This document shows, piece after piece, positions 49,809 through 58,950 of a DNA stretch of 64,000 bases; positions within the stretch are counted from its first letter, which is position 1; each line of letters opens with the position of its first letter. A model generated the notes under the pieces. The model was given only the letters and a program-made list of their open reading frames with translations, had not been told where the DNA came from and ran no database searches. The stretch comes from Sinanaerobacter chloroacetimidivorans (GTDB lineage: Bacteria; Bacillota; Clostridia; Peptostreptococcales; Anaerovoracaceae), in assembly GCF_018128545.1 (NCBI RefSeq), contig NZ_JAGSND010000002.1, forward strand, positions 248,001 to 312,000, written 5' to 3'. Both the position numbers and the translations under genes were made by a program.

Positions 49809-50468
49809 ATGGCGAATCCTTCCAACACTGATTTTATATCTTTACTATTGGGTCAAAGAATCCGTGATATTCGAAAATCCAGAAAAATGACGATTACCGA
49901 TCTTGCCAATGCGACAGGCTTAACGCCAAGCATGATCAGTCAGGTAGAGCGATCCATCATTTCACCATCCATAGAAACTTTGAAGAAAATCGGAAATGCT
50001 CTGGAGATCCCGTTAAGCGTACTGTTTGAGGATGCTGAAATATATACTCCGACCTCCGCAGTACCCCTGGTCAGCCAACTAGGGAATCCGGAAGCTATTT
50101 TGAGCGGCTTGCCGACACTGAATTTGAACAACCAGTCTCCAGTGGTACACCGGGAACAAAGAAAAATTCTTTCACCCGGTAAGGGTATTCGTTTTTATTT
50201 GCTAAATCCTAATTTAACAGGACCTATCGAGTTTATTTATAACGAATATGATCCAGGCAGTACCACCGGCCCGGAACTCTATTCCCATCCCGGCAGCGAA
50301 TGCGGGCTTATTTTATCAGGCGAACTGGTGGTGCAGATCAAGCAGGAGGTGTATCTTCTCAAAGAAGGGGACAGCATCACGTTCAATTCCACGGACCCCC
50401 ATTCCAAAAGAAATGTCAGCGATAAGATCTGCACTTGCGTATGGGCAAATGTACCGCCATGGTTTTAA
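49809..50468 (+). CDS. XRE-family regulator with C-terminal cupin domain
   Basis: A 219-residue regulator. An N-terminal helix-turn-helix of the XRE/Cro type (about 14-70, LGQRIRDIRKSRKMTITDLANATGLTPSMISQVERSIISPSIETL) is followed by a cupin fold (about 130-215, with HPGSECGLILSGELVV and GDSITFNSTDPHSKRN). Such proteins sense a small ligand in the cupin and often control adjacent catabolic genes. Divergent placement from the inositol operon makes it the likely regulator. It has its own promoter, an inverted repeat in the leader, and a shared terminator downstream. Confidence 0.88.
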   Translation: MANPSNTDFISLLLGQRIRDIRKSRKMTITDLANATGLTPSMISQVERSIISPSIETLKKIGNALEIPLSVLFEDAEIYTPTSAVPLVSQLGNPEAILSGLPTLNLNNQSPVVHREQRKILSPGKGIRFYLLNPNLTGPIEFIYNEYDPGSTTGPELYSHPGSECGLILSGELVVQIKQEVYLLKEGDSITFNSTDPHSKRNVSDKICTCVWANVPPWF

Positions 50469-50528
50469 AGAAAAGGATCTGACAAACTGGTTACAAAAAA
50501 AAGAGCCGCAGGCCCTTTTAAAAACAAG

Positions 50529-50574
50529 AAACACAGGCAGATATCCACGAACAGATAGTCTTCCTGTGTTTTTT
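50529..50574. terminator. Bidirectional terminator between the XRE-cupin and MerR-type genes
   Basis: AAACACAGG (50529-50537) pairs with CCTGTGTTT (50563-50571) around a 25-base loop, with T-rich sequence after it on the plus strand and A/T-rich sequence on the other side. The two flanking genes are convergent. Confidence 0.7.
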
Positions 50575-51811
50575 AACGTACACTCTTTCTAGCATGATAG
50601 CCGAGAACTTCTACCGGTTCTCCCATTACATTCTGAGGAAAGTGAATTTCATTCGGCGAGGTCGAGCCCATCACTTTCTCATGAATGATAGTTACACCCT
50701 CCATAGACCAATGATACTTCAATCCGCCTAACGTCATCTTTTCCGGCATAAAATCAGGATGATTCTTTTTAAAATTACGAATACTTTTTGCTGCGTGAAG
50801 ATAAGTCGTAAAAATCCCGATTATTTCACCTGAGTTTTTTATCAGAGAAGCAAGGTAATCAGTCGAAAATGTGTTATAGGTAAAAAGAGAATTAACAGTT
50901 GAATAATCATCAATATAAAGGTCTATTGCAGCACTTTTAATCGGAAGATGTGTTGGTTGCCCAACAATATAAACGATGCTATAGTTCCAAGAGGACAAAT
51001 ATTTCTTGATCTTTGTTATTCTTTTTAAAGACGGATCAAAAATAATATAGATATGGTCTTTTCCCAGTTTTTCTATATACTCCAGTAAAAAATTAAAGGT
51101 AAAGGGGCCTGCCATAATAAACTTCACACCGTCCACCTGGGCAGCAATTTGGCTGTACATCCATATATAGGTTTTTGCGATCAGTTTTCTGTAAGCTGGG
51201 CTGAATTGATCTTTCATGGCCATGATGGATTCTATGTTTTCAAAAGCCTTAAAAGGAGTTTCCTCGGCAAATTCTTCACAAAGGATCATTCCCTCCGTTA
51301 TCGTAGCAGTGTAACCGCATTCACAGGATAGATTACCCTTCTGTATACTGCCGTTGGAAAGACTGGCGGAATCCAATTTCAGAGGAACCTGACAACTGGG
51401 GCAATAAAGGTACGGGATCATGGTAAAAGGTACTCCATGATCAGTTATTTCCTCGTTGCTTAAAGTCGGAAGATTCTCTATTTCCCTCTCTATATCAGCA
51501 ATAGATTTTGTAAGATTATCTCTTTCCTCAATCAATAATTTTCTTTTATTCTTTAAAATATCTGTACACACATCAATTACAACTTCGTCTTTAAAACGAG
51601 ATGCTTTCTCCATGAAAAACAATATCTGAATTTCTTCTAACGAAAAATTGTATTTTTTATATTTCAATATTTTTTCCATATCAGAGATACAATCCGCATC
51701 AAATTCATATTGTCCCCCTACCTTACAGGGCGTCAGCAACCCATTGTTGATATAGAATCGAATCGTGCTGATATTCATATCAATTTTTTTTGCAAACGTG
51801 CCGATTTTCAT
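50573..51811 (-). CDS. MerR-type regulator fused to a zinc ribbon and a methyltransferase-like domain
   Basis: A 412-residue protein. A MerR winged helix (about 1-72, MKIGTFAKKIDMNISTIRFYINNGLLTP) is followed by a coiled-coil dimerisation helix (about 95-125) and a zinc ribbon (CPSC, then CECG, about 140-170). A C-terminal region of about 230 residues follows the class I methyltransferase order. The glycine-rich SAM loop is degenerate there (MAGPFTFNFL), but IIFDPSLKRITKIKKYL and PTHLPIKSAAIDLYIDDYS match later motifs. It may sense a ligand with a decayed catalytic fold. SD GAGAGAGGG precedes ATG 51811. Target genes are unknown. Confidence 0.8.
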   Translation of the reverse strand: MKIGTFAKKIDMNISTIRFYINNGLLTPCKVGGQYEFDADCISDMEKILKYKKYNFSLEEIQILFFMEKASRFKDEVVIDVCTDILKNKRKLLIEERDNLTKSIADIEREIENLPTLSNEEITDHGVPFTMIPYLYCPSCQVPLKLDSASLSNGSIQKGNLSCECGYTATITEGMILCEEFAEETPFKAFENIESIMAMKDQFSPAYRKLIAKTYIWMYSQIAAQVDGVKFIMAGPFTFNFLLEYIEKLGKDHIYIIFDPSLKRITKIKKYLSSWNYSIVYIVGQPTHLPIKSAAIDLYIDDYSTVNSLFTYNTFSTDYLASLIKNSGEIIGIFTTYLHAAKSIRNFKKNHPDFMPEKMTLGGLKYHWSMEGVTIIHEKVMGSTSPNEIHFPQNVMGEPVEVLGYHARKSVR

Positions 51812-52273
51812 TCCTTTCCCTCTCTCCGATACCATTCAATTCTCAACCCCAGTATAGGTCAAATTCTTTTTTAAGTCAAATCTAATCCAGAATGTGAACC
51901 CGGGTTTACATTTTACGGTTTCGGTTCGTATGGTACATCCTGCTTCACTGTTGAATCGTATTGTAACTTGCGGTAAACATGGATCCAGTATTAGTATTAA
52001 TGATAGGAAGATGTCTCAGAAAGTATTGTGCCGTGTACTTTGACTTTGCCGGAAATCCGTAAAGGCGCGGGAAGTCCGGCAGACACCATCTGAAGAGGTG
52101 TAAGATTATTACAACAAAGTTTACTGTATTATACCGGAGAACTCCTAATCTCTTCAGAATTCCCTGCCAGTGAGCGAACCAACAAAGTTATTCCTTCGCA
52201 CAACGCAGGGAATTCTGTGTACATTCCGGATTGAATACGAATTTGTATTCCGGTTCTACTCCTTGCCTCAGAA
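51812..52273. other. Gene-free region with several inverted repeats
   Basis: No credible gene lies here. From left to right I see GCCGGA/TCCGGC (52048-52053, 52075-52080), ACACC/GGTGT (52083-52087, 52097-52101), a perfect 13-bp repeat CAGAATTCCCTGC/GCAGGGAATTCTG (52155-52167, 52205-52217), and GAATAC/GTATTC (52233-52238, 52245-52250). The region follows the M20 hydrolase on the minus strand and precedes the MerR-type gene on the divergent side. The structures may be RNA or operator sites; none matches a riboswitch I know. Confidence 0.6.
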
Positions 52274-53503
52274 TCAAATGTTTAATACCGTATCCAAAAG
52301 CAGCTGTGCCCCTCCGACCAGATCATCCGCGTTTGTATCTTCAAAGGGTACATGGCTTCTGCCTCCTATACTAGGTACAAACAACATACCCGAAGGAACG
52401 TGAGGAGCGATGATACAAGTATCATGGACCGCCCCGCTGTCCATGATCCGGTGATGAATACCGGCTTCCGAAGCAAGCCTGTCCATAAGCTTCATAATTC
52501 TGTTATCCATACGGAAAGGCCTGGAATCTGCAAGACTTCTTATTTCAAGGTCTGTCTCTCTCTGATCCGAAATCATTTTGATCGCCTCTTCTATTTTGTT
52601 TATGAAACTTCTTATTCTTTCTTCTCGCTTATCTCTCACTTCCACAGTGAATATCACCTTTTCCGGAATCACGTTGGAGCAATTCGGCAAAACAGACATT
52701 TTTCCAACGGTAGCTACGACGATCCCTTCCGGATCCGTTTTAGCTACACGTTCTACCTCTGCTATGCAAAGAGCTGCTGTGGCCAGTGCATCCCGTCTGT
52801 ATTTCATCGGTGTAGCTCCGGCGTGATTGCCGGTTCCTGTGATCGTTATCTCTATGGTTTTCATTCCGAAAATCCCATCCACAATTCCGATGGATTTTCC
52901 TTCCCGTTCAAGAACAGGCCCTTGTTCGATATGCAGCTCCAGCATGGCTTTCATACTGGAAAAGTCCCATAATACTTCTTCCTCCTGATACGGAGGGAAG
53001 CTGCAATTCATTAACATTTCCCTTAATGAGATTTGATCATCATTTTTCAGCCGATCAAGATCTTTTTCTCCGTAAATGCCGGTAACAAATTTGCTGCCGG
53101 TCATGGTGGAGCCGAAATTCGAGCCTTCCTCTTCGGCAAAAATAACAACTTCAACTTCCGATACACGCTCACTTTCATTTTCTGAAAGCGTTCGCAATAC
53201 CTCAAGCCCGCTTGCGATACCATAAATCCCGTCAAGCCAGCCGCCATTCCGGACCGTATCAATATGAGATCCAATCCGTATTTTGTTTCTTTTTCCATCC
53301 ATCTCTTGATGCCCGATGTACATGTTCCCAATCGGATCCGTTCTTACCGAAAATCCATGGGATTCTGCCGCTTCCTTTATAAACTGTCTGGCTCTTCTAT
53401 CGCTCTCGCCGTATGAAAATCTTGTTACACCAACCCCCGGCGTATCGGTAAAACATTTTAATAGATGTAAATCAGACAGAAGTCTTTCTTCGGATATTTT
53501 CAT
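52274..53503 (-). CDS. M20-family carbamoyl-amino-acid/allantoate-type amidohydrolase
   Basis: A 409-residue zinc-dependent hydrolase. Metal ligands lie in IGSHIDTVRNGGWLDG, FAEEEGSNFG and LELHIEQGP. The dimerisation domain has NHAGATPMKYRRDA, and the last ligand histidine is in GGRSHVPFEDT. The family hydrolyses N-carbamoyl-L-amino acids, N-carbamoyl-beta-alanine or allantoate. The dihydropyrimidinase gene just upstream on the same strand points to a carbamoyl product of ring opening. SD GGAGAGG precedes ATG 53503. Confidence 0.88.
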   Translation of the reverse strand: MKISEERLLSDLHLLKCFTDTPGVGVTRFSYGESDRRARQFIKEAAESHGFSVRTDPIGNMYIGHQEMDGKRNKIRIGSHIDTVRNGGWLDGIYGIASGLEVLRTLSENESERVSEVEVVIFAEEEGSNFGSTMTGSKFVTGIYGEKDLDRLKNDDQISLREMLMNCSFPPYQEEEVLWDFSSMKAMLELHIEQGPVLEREGKSIGIVDGIFGMKTIEITITGTGNHAGATPMKYRRDALATAALCIAEVERVAKTDPEGIVVATVGKMSVLPNCSNVIPEKVIFTVEVRDKREERIRSFINKIEEAIKMISDQRETDLEIRSLADSRPFRMDNRIMKLMDRLASEAGIHHRIMDSGAVHDTCIIAPHVPSGMLFVPSIGGRSHVPFEDTNADDLVGGAQLLLDTVLNI

Positions 53504-53559
53504 GTTGCCTCTCCGTTCATAATTGCCGCTGATAACAAAGTTATTTTGAAAACTGTTCC

Positions 53560-54957
53560 CTACTTGTTATATACATAGCCATAAGGTTCTCCGGCGATAA
53601 ATTTACCCTGGCCCTTTTGTCCTATGTATTTCCCGCCATCCACGATTTTGCCGCCGCGAAGGAAGACTGTTTCAGCTCTCCCTTTCTGTTCAAAACCTTC
53701 AAAGGGGCAGTAATCAACCCCCTCAAGATTATTCGCAGCACTTATGGTACCCGTATAATCCGGATCAAAGATCACAATATCCGCATCAAAGCCGATTGCG
53801 ATCTGGCCTTTCTTCGAAAGACCGTTGATCTTTGCCGGCATTGTGGCAAAGAGATCTACAAGCCGGCTCTTTGTTATCTTCCCTTCGCATACACCGTAGG
53901 TCCAGAGTATATTCAAGCGGTTCTGCAGACTCGGAGCACCGTTGGGGATATCCGCAAAGGAATTGCCCTCACCGAAGCCCATATGTTTCTGATGCTCGTA
54001 ATCGAATCCGCAATGGTCGGAACTGATCGCGTTAAGCCATTTTTTATCGACAGCTTCCCACAGCGCATCCCTGTGTTCCTCGGTTCTCAGAGCTGGTGAG
54101 CAGACGTATTTTGCGCCTTCAAAGCCAGGCCTTGCCAAATCATCTGTATCCAAAATCAGGTAGTGGGAGCAGGTTTCCCCGTATACCGACTGTCCTCTGC
54201 CATAGGCCTGTTTGATTTCTTCCAGAGCTTCCTTCGCAGAAACATGAACAACATATAGGGGTGCATCTGCCAGTTCTGCCAGATAGATAGCACGTCTTGT
54301 CGCTTCCGCTTCTACAACGGGAGGTCTGGAAACCGCATGGTAATAGGGAGCCGTCTTTCCCTCTGAAATCAGTTTCTTTGTCAGAACATCGATCATTTCA
54401 GCATTTTCAGCGTGAACCATCACCGTGATTCCCGCTTCCTTTCCTTTGAAAAGTGCATTCAGAATCGCATCATCGTCGGCATGAAAAAACATTCCCTTGT
54501 ATGCCATAAAGAGCTTCATGGTCGGGTACCCCGCCTCAGCCAGTTTTGGAATCTCTTCAATAACCTCCGGTCTGGGATCAGTCATAACGCTGTGAAAGGA
54601 ATAGTCTACCATTGCAATGCCATCCGCATCCGTTTTCCGGTACTCATCGATGGATTCTACCAGGCCTTTTCCCTGAACCTGATTCACGAATTCAATCAGT
54701 GTGGTAGTTCCTCCTACAGCTGCAGCATTTGAGGTTTCAAATCCTCTTACCTTGCTTCCTTTGTAGGTGAATGAGAAATGAACATGCTGGTCAACACCGC
54801 CCGGCAGCACATATTTCCCTTTTGCATCCACGATTTCGTCAGCCTCTTTTTCCAGGTTTTCACCAATCGCATGAATTGATTCTCCCTGAATATAGATATC
54901 CGCTGTAAATTCATTTTCTGCAGTTACGATTGTCCCATTTTTGATTAAGACAGACAT
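53560..54957 (-). CDS. Dihydropyrimidinase / D-hydantoinase family protein
   Basis: A 465-residue cyclic amidohydrolase. The metal-binding HxH is in GGVDQHVHF, the carboxylated lysine in TMKLFMAYKG, further histidines in MVHAEN and VVHVSA, and the aspartate in SSDHCGF. It opens dihydropyrimidine or hydantoin rings to N-carbamoyl products, which the next gene's hydrolase could decarbamoylate. The exact substrate (dihydrouracil, hydantoins, or a phenylhydantoin-like compound) is not decided by the sequence. GGAGGTG precedes ATG 54957 and an extended -10 promoter lies 50 bases upstream. Confidence 0.9.
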   Translation of the reverse strand: MSVLIKNGTIVTAENEFTADIYIQGESIHAIGENLEKEADEIVDAKGKYVLPGGVDQHVHFSFTYKGSKVRGFETSNAAAVGGTTTLIEFVNQVQGKGLVESIDEYRKTDADGIAMVDYSFHSVMTDPRPEVIEEIPKLAEAGYPTMKLFMAYKGMFFHADDDAILNALFKGKEAGITVMVHAENAEMIDVLTKKLISEGKTAPYYHAVSRPPVVEAEATRRAIYLAELADAPLYVVHVSAKEALEEIKQAYGRGQSVYGETCSHYLILDTDDLARPGFEGAKYVCSPALRTEEHRDALWEAVDKKWLNAISSDHCGFDYEHQKHMGFGEGNSFADIPNGAPSLQNRLNILWTYGVCEGKITKSRLVDLFATMPAKINGLSKKGQIAIGFDADIVIFDPDYTGTISAANNLEGVDYCPFEGFEQKGRAETVFLRGGKIVDGGKYIGQKGQGKFIAGEPYGYVYNK

Positions 54958-55003
54958 GGTTCCACCTCCGCGTTTTCATTATTTATTTTATTTTATTAAA
55001 TTC

Positions 55004-55012
55004 ATTATAGCA
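55004..55012 (-). promoter_or_regulatory. Extended -10 promoter of the hydantoinase genes
   Basis: TGCTATAAT on the minus strand (TG-n-TATAAT). The -35 region is weak. It lies about 47 bases before the hydantoinase start and downstream of the pseudogene. Confidence 0.55.
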
Positions 55013-55076
55013 TTTCAATGTTATTACAATATTTGTCTCAGACTTATTACGGATTCCTCGTTCACTTCTTTTTATT

Positions 55077-55384
55077 TCAGTTTACTGGTGCAATATCAAC
55101 AATCACAAGCTCCGGCGGATTAAAAACTCTTGGAATACGGGTTGACTCCTTTGCAAGTCCACGGCTCACAATAAAGGTTTTGTCGCTAAATACGATTCTC
55201 ACCGATTTCCGCATCATCAACGCCGCAAAGGTTGATTGTCTGATCATGAATGCTGATGATACGATAACTTGTCATCTACAATGTCCCCGCCGAACAATAT
55301 TATATCGGGTTGCTGCTCGTCAATGCAACGCATAACAATAATGGAAAGGATCAATGCAAATGCAATCAACTTTTTTCTTTACTG
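55077..55384 (-). pseudogene. Decayed metallophosphoesterase gene
   Basis: Pieces of a YaeI-like metallophosphoesterase can be read on the minus strand in changing frames. First comes a hydrophobic N-terminal segment KKLIAFALILSIIVM. It runs straight into PDIILFGGDIVDDKL (the GDxxD metal motif), then a stop. INLCGVDDAEIGENRI follows in another frame, and finally VSRGLAKESTRIPRVFNPPELVIVDI, which is the usual C-terminal end, before the stop at 55079-55077. The DxH part expected between the helix and the GDIVDD motif is missing, as is most of the middle. Deletions and frameshifts show the gene is dead. Regions 55013-55076 and 55385-55487 hold nothing I recognise. Confidence 0.75.
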
Positions 55385-55487
55385 ATACTCTTACCCCTTA
55401 AAATACAAATACACCAACCTTGCTGCTATCTTGCCAGCTGTTTATTCCGAGGAAAAAAACAACTGGTAATACAAGAGCGATAATGTC

Positions 55488-55527
55488 AAGGCTTGCAGGC
55501 TTGTATTTTTTCAAGCCTGCAAGCCTT
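55488..55527. repeat. Perfect 16-bp inverted repeat
   Basis: AAGGCTTGCAGGCTTG (55488-55503) and CAAGCCTGCAAGCCTT (55512-55527) with an 8-base T-rich loop. Each arm is itself two copies of AGGCTTG. No U-tract follows on either strand. It lies between ychF and the metallophosphoesterase pseudogene and could end ychF transcription or be a mobile palindrome. Confidence 0.85.
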
Positions 55528-55623
55528 TGTAACAAAAGAGAGCCAAACATTCTATTTTTAAAACATTTGACTCTATATATTCTTTTTACAAAATAATCTC
55601 TAAAAATGTAAAAATGAATTTTT

Positions 55624-56718
55624 TTATACGTTAAACCGGAACAGAATCACGTCCCCGTCCTTGACTACATAATCCTTGCCTTCTGACCGTACCAGACCTT
55701 TTTCCTTTGCCGTGGCCAGGTTACCCCCGCATTGGATCAGCTCGTCATAAGCGATGGTTTCTGCTCTGATAAAGCCCCTTTCAAAGTCCGTATGTATTTT
55801 TCCTGCGGCCTGAGGTGCTTTGGTTCCTTTTCTGATGGTCCATGCGCGGACCTCCTGGGGTCCGGCAGTCAGGAACGAAATCAGATCCAGCAGATGATAG
55901 GAAGCCTTGATCAGTTTGTCAAGGCCGGATTCACTGATGCCGAGATCCTCAAAGAATGCGGTCTTTTCTTCTTCCTCCAGTTCGGCAATTTCTGCTTCCA
56001 GCTTTGCACAAAGAACCACTACGTCAGAACCTTCCGTAGCTGCAAATTCTCGTACCTTTTTCACGTATTCATTGTCAATTTCAGCAGCGGCCTCTTCTTC
56101 CGACACATTGGCAGCGTAGATGATAGGCTTAAAAGACAGCAAGTCCATAGAACGGACAATTTCCATTTCTTCATCACTCAGCTGGAGTGTTCTTGCAGAA
56201 AGTCCCTTTTCAACGGTATCTTTTACCTTCATCAGGGTGTCAAGCTCCACTTGCAGGCTCTTATCACCTTTCAGATTTTTCTGGGTCTTCTGGATTCTTC
56301 TTTCGATGACTTCCATATCGGATAGAATCAATTCCATATTAATCGTCTCAATATCGGAAAGCGGATCGATTTTCCCGTCTACATGAACGACATTGGGGTC
56401 GTCAAAACATCTGACCACATGGATAATGGCTGCCACCTCACGGATATGGCCCAGGAATTTGTTACCCAGACCCTCTCCTTTTGAAGCACCCTTTACCAGT
56501 CCGGCGATATCATAAAATTCAATCGTTGTATAAACGGTCTTCTTTGAGTTGTACATCTCGTGAAGAACCCTTAATCTTTCGTCAGGTACCGTAACCACGC
56601 CCACATTGGGCTCTATGGTGCAGAAAGGATAATTGGCAGCTTCTGCTCCTGCCTTGGTGATTGCGTTGAATAATGTGCTTTTTCCTACGTTAGGAAGCCC
56701 TACAATGCCTAATTTCAT
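55624..56718 (-). CDS. ychF: Redox-regulated ATPase YchF (OLA1 family)
   Basis: A 364-residue Obg-related P-loop protein that prefers ATP over GTP and binds ribosomes. It starts [21 protein letters not shown] (P-loop at about 7-15), followed by [35 protein letters not shown] and a C-terminal TGS domain ending [19 protein letters not shown]. The NxxE-type specificity motif is in the expected ANVSEEE segment. It influences stress responses and translation. It lies downstream of lgt after a 60-base gap. Confidence 0.96.
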   Translation of the reverse strand: MKLGIVGLPNVGKSTLFNAITKAGAEAANYPFCTIEPNVGVVTVPDERLRVLHEMYNSKKTVYTTIEFYDIAGLVKGASKGEGLGNKFLGHIREVAAIIHVVRCFDDPNVVHVDGKIDPLSDIETINMELILSDMEVIERRIQKTQKNLKGDKSLQVELDTLMKVKDTVEKGLSARTLQLSDEEMEIVRSMDLLSFKPIIYAANVSEEEAAAEIDNEYVKKVREFAATEGSDVVVLCAKLEAEIAELEEEEKTAFFEDLGISESGLDKLIKASYHLLDLISFLTAGPQEVRAWTIRKGTKAPQAAGKIHTDFERGFIRAETIAYDELIQCGGNLATAKEKGLVRSEGKDYVVKDGDVILFRFNV

Positions 56719-56778
56719 AGATTATTTTTCTCCTCTTATTGTTACACCTTTTTTTCATGAACAGGTGAAGGTATCGTC

Positions 56779-57537
56779 TTAATAAAAAATTCTGTTTTTA
56801 TACTTACTTCTCTGTCTTTTAATGATATACGCGACTAAGCAAATGACAAAAACTGCCAGACTTAACACTTGTGCCTGACGGAAGGGTCCAATCATCAGAC
56901 TGTCGGTACGAAGTCCTTCTACAAAGAACCGCTCAAAGGAATATAAAATACCGTAAAGCAGGAAGGTCTGCCCTTCAAATTTTCTGTTGTTATCTACCAC
57001 GATCAGTACAAAAAATAATATAAAGCACCAGATAGATTCGTAGAGGAAGGTAGGATGCACCATTTCCCCGTTAACATTGATTGCCCAGGGAAGATCCGTA
57101 GGCCCTCCATGTGCCTCTGAATTGAAATAATTGCCCCAACGTCCGATGGATTGTGCCAGTGCGATAGCAGGAACCGTCAGGTCTAGTAAATTGAGCGGTC
57201 TGACTCTCCATGCTCTGCAAAGCAATGCGGCTGCAATAAATCCGAAAATCAGGCCCCCATGGATGGCAAGGCCGCCGCCTCTTGTGTTGATGATCTTATA
57301 AAAGTCCCCGGCATAAGCATCCCAATTGAAAGCCACATAATAAAGTCTTGCCCCGATCACTCCCAGAGGCACGCAAATCAAAACAAAATCCAAGGTCCGA
57401 TCGGGTGAAATCTCATGCAAAGACGCCCTTTTATATATGATAATGACAGCCAGCACCATCGCTGCAGCAATTAAGATTCCATACCACATGATGTCAATTC
57501 CAAAGATGGTAAAAGCAATTGGATTAGGTATCGGCAT
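56779..57537 (-). CDS. lgt: Prolipoprotein diacylglyceryl transferase Lgt
   Basis: A 252-residue membrane enzyme with seven helices that adds diacylglycerol to the lipobox cysteine of prolipoproteins. The family signature QSIGRWGNYFNSEAHGGPTDLPW is present, with VIGARLYYVAFNW and the essential histidine region GGLAIHGGLI. ATG 57537 follows AAGGAGG; the frame extending to 57579 lacks an SD. The binding protein of the inositol transporter in this window would be one of its substrates. Confidence 0.95.
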   Translation of the reverse strand: MPIPNPIAFTIFGIDIMWYGILIAAAMVLAVIIIYKRASLHEISPDRTLDFVLICVPLGVIGARLYYVAFNWDAYAGDFYKIINTRGGGLAIHGGLIFGFIAAALLCRAWRVRPLNLLDLTVPAIALAQSIGRWGNYFNSEAHGGPTDLPWAINVNGEMVHPTFLYESIWCFILFFVLIVVDNNRKFEGQTFLLYGILYSFERFFVEGLRTDSLMIGPFRQAQVLSLAVFVICLVAYIIKRQRSKYKNRIFY

Positions 57538-57738
57538 TTCTTGTATCCTCCTTTTCCTGTAATGATTCTTCCAATACAAATATCTTAGCTGGATTGATCC
57601 AATTAGTGCTTAATATTATACACTAAAATATCCAATCTGCACAGCCTTACTTATATTTTGACCCAAACGATTATAAACTTACATTTTTGTCACATTTGAT
57701 TATTTAAGAAAAAGTTAACATTTTATGAAGATATTTTA

Positions 57739-57747
57739 TGGTATAAT
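57739..57747 (+). promoter_or_regulatory. Extended -10 promoter of the MacA/MacB-like operon
   Basis: TGGTATAAT (TG-n-TATAAT) without a clear -35 at standard spacing, about 47 bases before the first gene. No operator-like symmetry is obvious around it. Confidence 0.6.
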
Positions 57748-57793
57748 TCGTTATAGAAAATATGAAAGAGTGTCTATTTAAGAGGAGGTATTT

Positions 57794-58939
57794 ATGTTTC
57801 TAAAGAAGAATAAGGGAACGGAGATAGACGGGGGGACTACAGAAAAGGTTATTAAAAAAAGAAAAAAAATGTCCCGGAAAAAGAAATGGATCCTAATCAT
57901 CACGATCGTCATACTCCTGATTGCAGTACTGTTCGCATGGTCAAAGACCTTCTCGGGAGGCCCTCAGGCCCCTGTTGTCACCACAGGAACTGCAGAAAAG
58001 ATGAACATTGAAGAAGTCGTTGCCATAAAAGGTACGATCAAGGGGTCCGAATCGGCAGATGTGGTTTCCTCTTTAAACTATGAAATCGTTTCCATATTGG
58101 TGAAAGAGGGAGACGTTGTTAAAAAAGACCAGGTTATCGCTGTGCTTGACGGGGAAGCGTTGGAAAATGACTATAAAAAAGCTTTGAGCTCTCTGGAAGA
58201 ATCCAAGTTCAACTATGAAGCTTCTCAACTGCTCTATCAGGAAGGAGCTATTTCAAAAGAACAGTTCATCAAGGCCAAAAATACATATGAAAACGACAAA
58301 ATTACATTGGATTCCTATAATGTGGCCGATAAAACCAACCTCAAGAGCCCTATCGCAGGAACGGTAACAAGAGTGAATGTTAATTTGGGGCGCTATGCCA
58401 ACGATACGGAAAACAGCGAGCCCATGTTCGTTATTGAAGATCTGGACAATTTAAAGATGGATGTAAAAATCAGCGAATATGACATCAGCAAAATAAAGGT
58501 GGGCCAAAAGGTCACCATTACAGCGGAAGTTCTGGGCAAGGAAAGCGTTACCGGCACCGTTTCCAGAATTTCTCCTACCGGAGAACCGAAAGATGCAACT
58601 TCTAAAGAAATGGTGATTCCCGTCCAGATTGACGTTATGAAAGGCAATTCCAAATTAATTGCAGGAGTCACCGCAAAGGCACAAATCCAAATTGAACAGA
58701 AGGAAGATGCCCTAACCGTTCCTATTGATGCCATTATGGAAGACCCGGCTACAGGAGAAAGTTATGTGATGGTTGTCGACGGCACCATTCTTCATAAGAT
58801 TCCTGTAGTAATCGGCTTAGAGGGCGATTTTAACATTGAAATCCTGTCCGGAGATTTGTCGTCCGGAGACCAAGTGGTCCTCAGCCCTACTTTTGATATG
58901 ACGGAAGGCATGGAAGTCACCACTCTTCCAAAACAGTAA
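57794..58939 (+). CDS. MacA-like efflux adaptor (membrane fusion protein)
   Basis: A 381-residue periplasmic-adaptor-type protein anchored by one helix (about 33-51) after a lysine-rich cytoplasmic start. A biotinyl-lipoyl-like domain (EIVSILVKEGDVVKKDQVIAVLDGEAL, then the second half LKSPIAGTVTRVNVNLG) flanks a short helical hairpin (about 115-165). Beta-barrel and membrane-proximal domains follow. In Gram-positives such proteins act with MacB-type ABC permeases in export of peptides or antibiotics or in their resistance. It is followed by ATPase and permease genes with gaps of 11 and -10 bases. Confidence 0.9.
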   Translation: MFLKKNKGTEIDGGTTEKVIKKRKKMSRKKKWILIITIVILLIAVLFAWSKTFSGGPQAPVVTTGTAEKMNIEEVVAIKGTIKGSESADVVSSLNYEIVSILVKEGDVVKKDQVIAVLDGEALENDYKKALSSLEESKFNYEASQLLYQEGAISKEQFIKAKNTYENDKITLDSYNVADKTNLKSPIAGTVTRVNVNLGRYANDTENSEPMFVIEDLDNLKMDVKISEYDISKIKVGQKVTITAEVLGKESVTGTVSRISPTGEPKDATSKEMVIPVQIDVMKGNSKLIAGVTAKAQIQIEQKEDALTVPIDAIMEDPATGESYVMVVDGTILHKIPVVIGLEGDFNIEILSGDLSSGDQVVLSPTFDMTEGMEVTTLPKQ

Positions 58940-58950
58940 GGGAGGCGGCT

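Noticed and set aside
51836-52273. A known riboswitch in the region downstream of the M20 hydrolase
   Set aside because: I compared it mentally with purine, glycine, TPP, SAM and guanidine classes and found no conserved core; only inverted repeats are reported.
55018-55335. Plus-strand open frame of 105 codons between hydantoinase and ychF
   Set aside because: The opposite strand carries recognisable metallophosphoesterase fragments, so this frame is a shadow of a pseudogene.
55732-56325. Plus-strand open frame of 197 codons opposite ychF
   Set aside because: Entirely antisense to a firmly identified gene and without any supporting signal.
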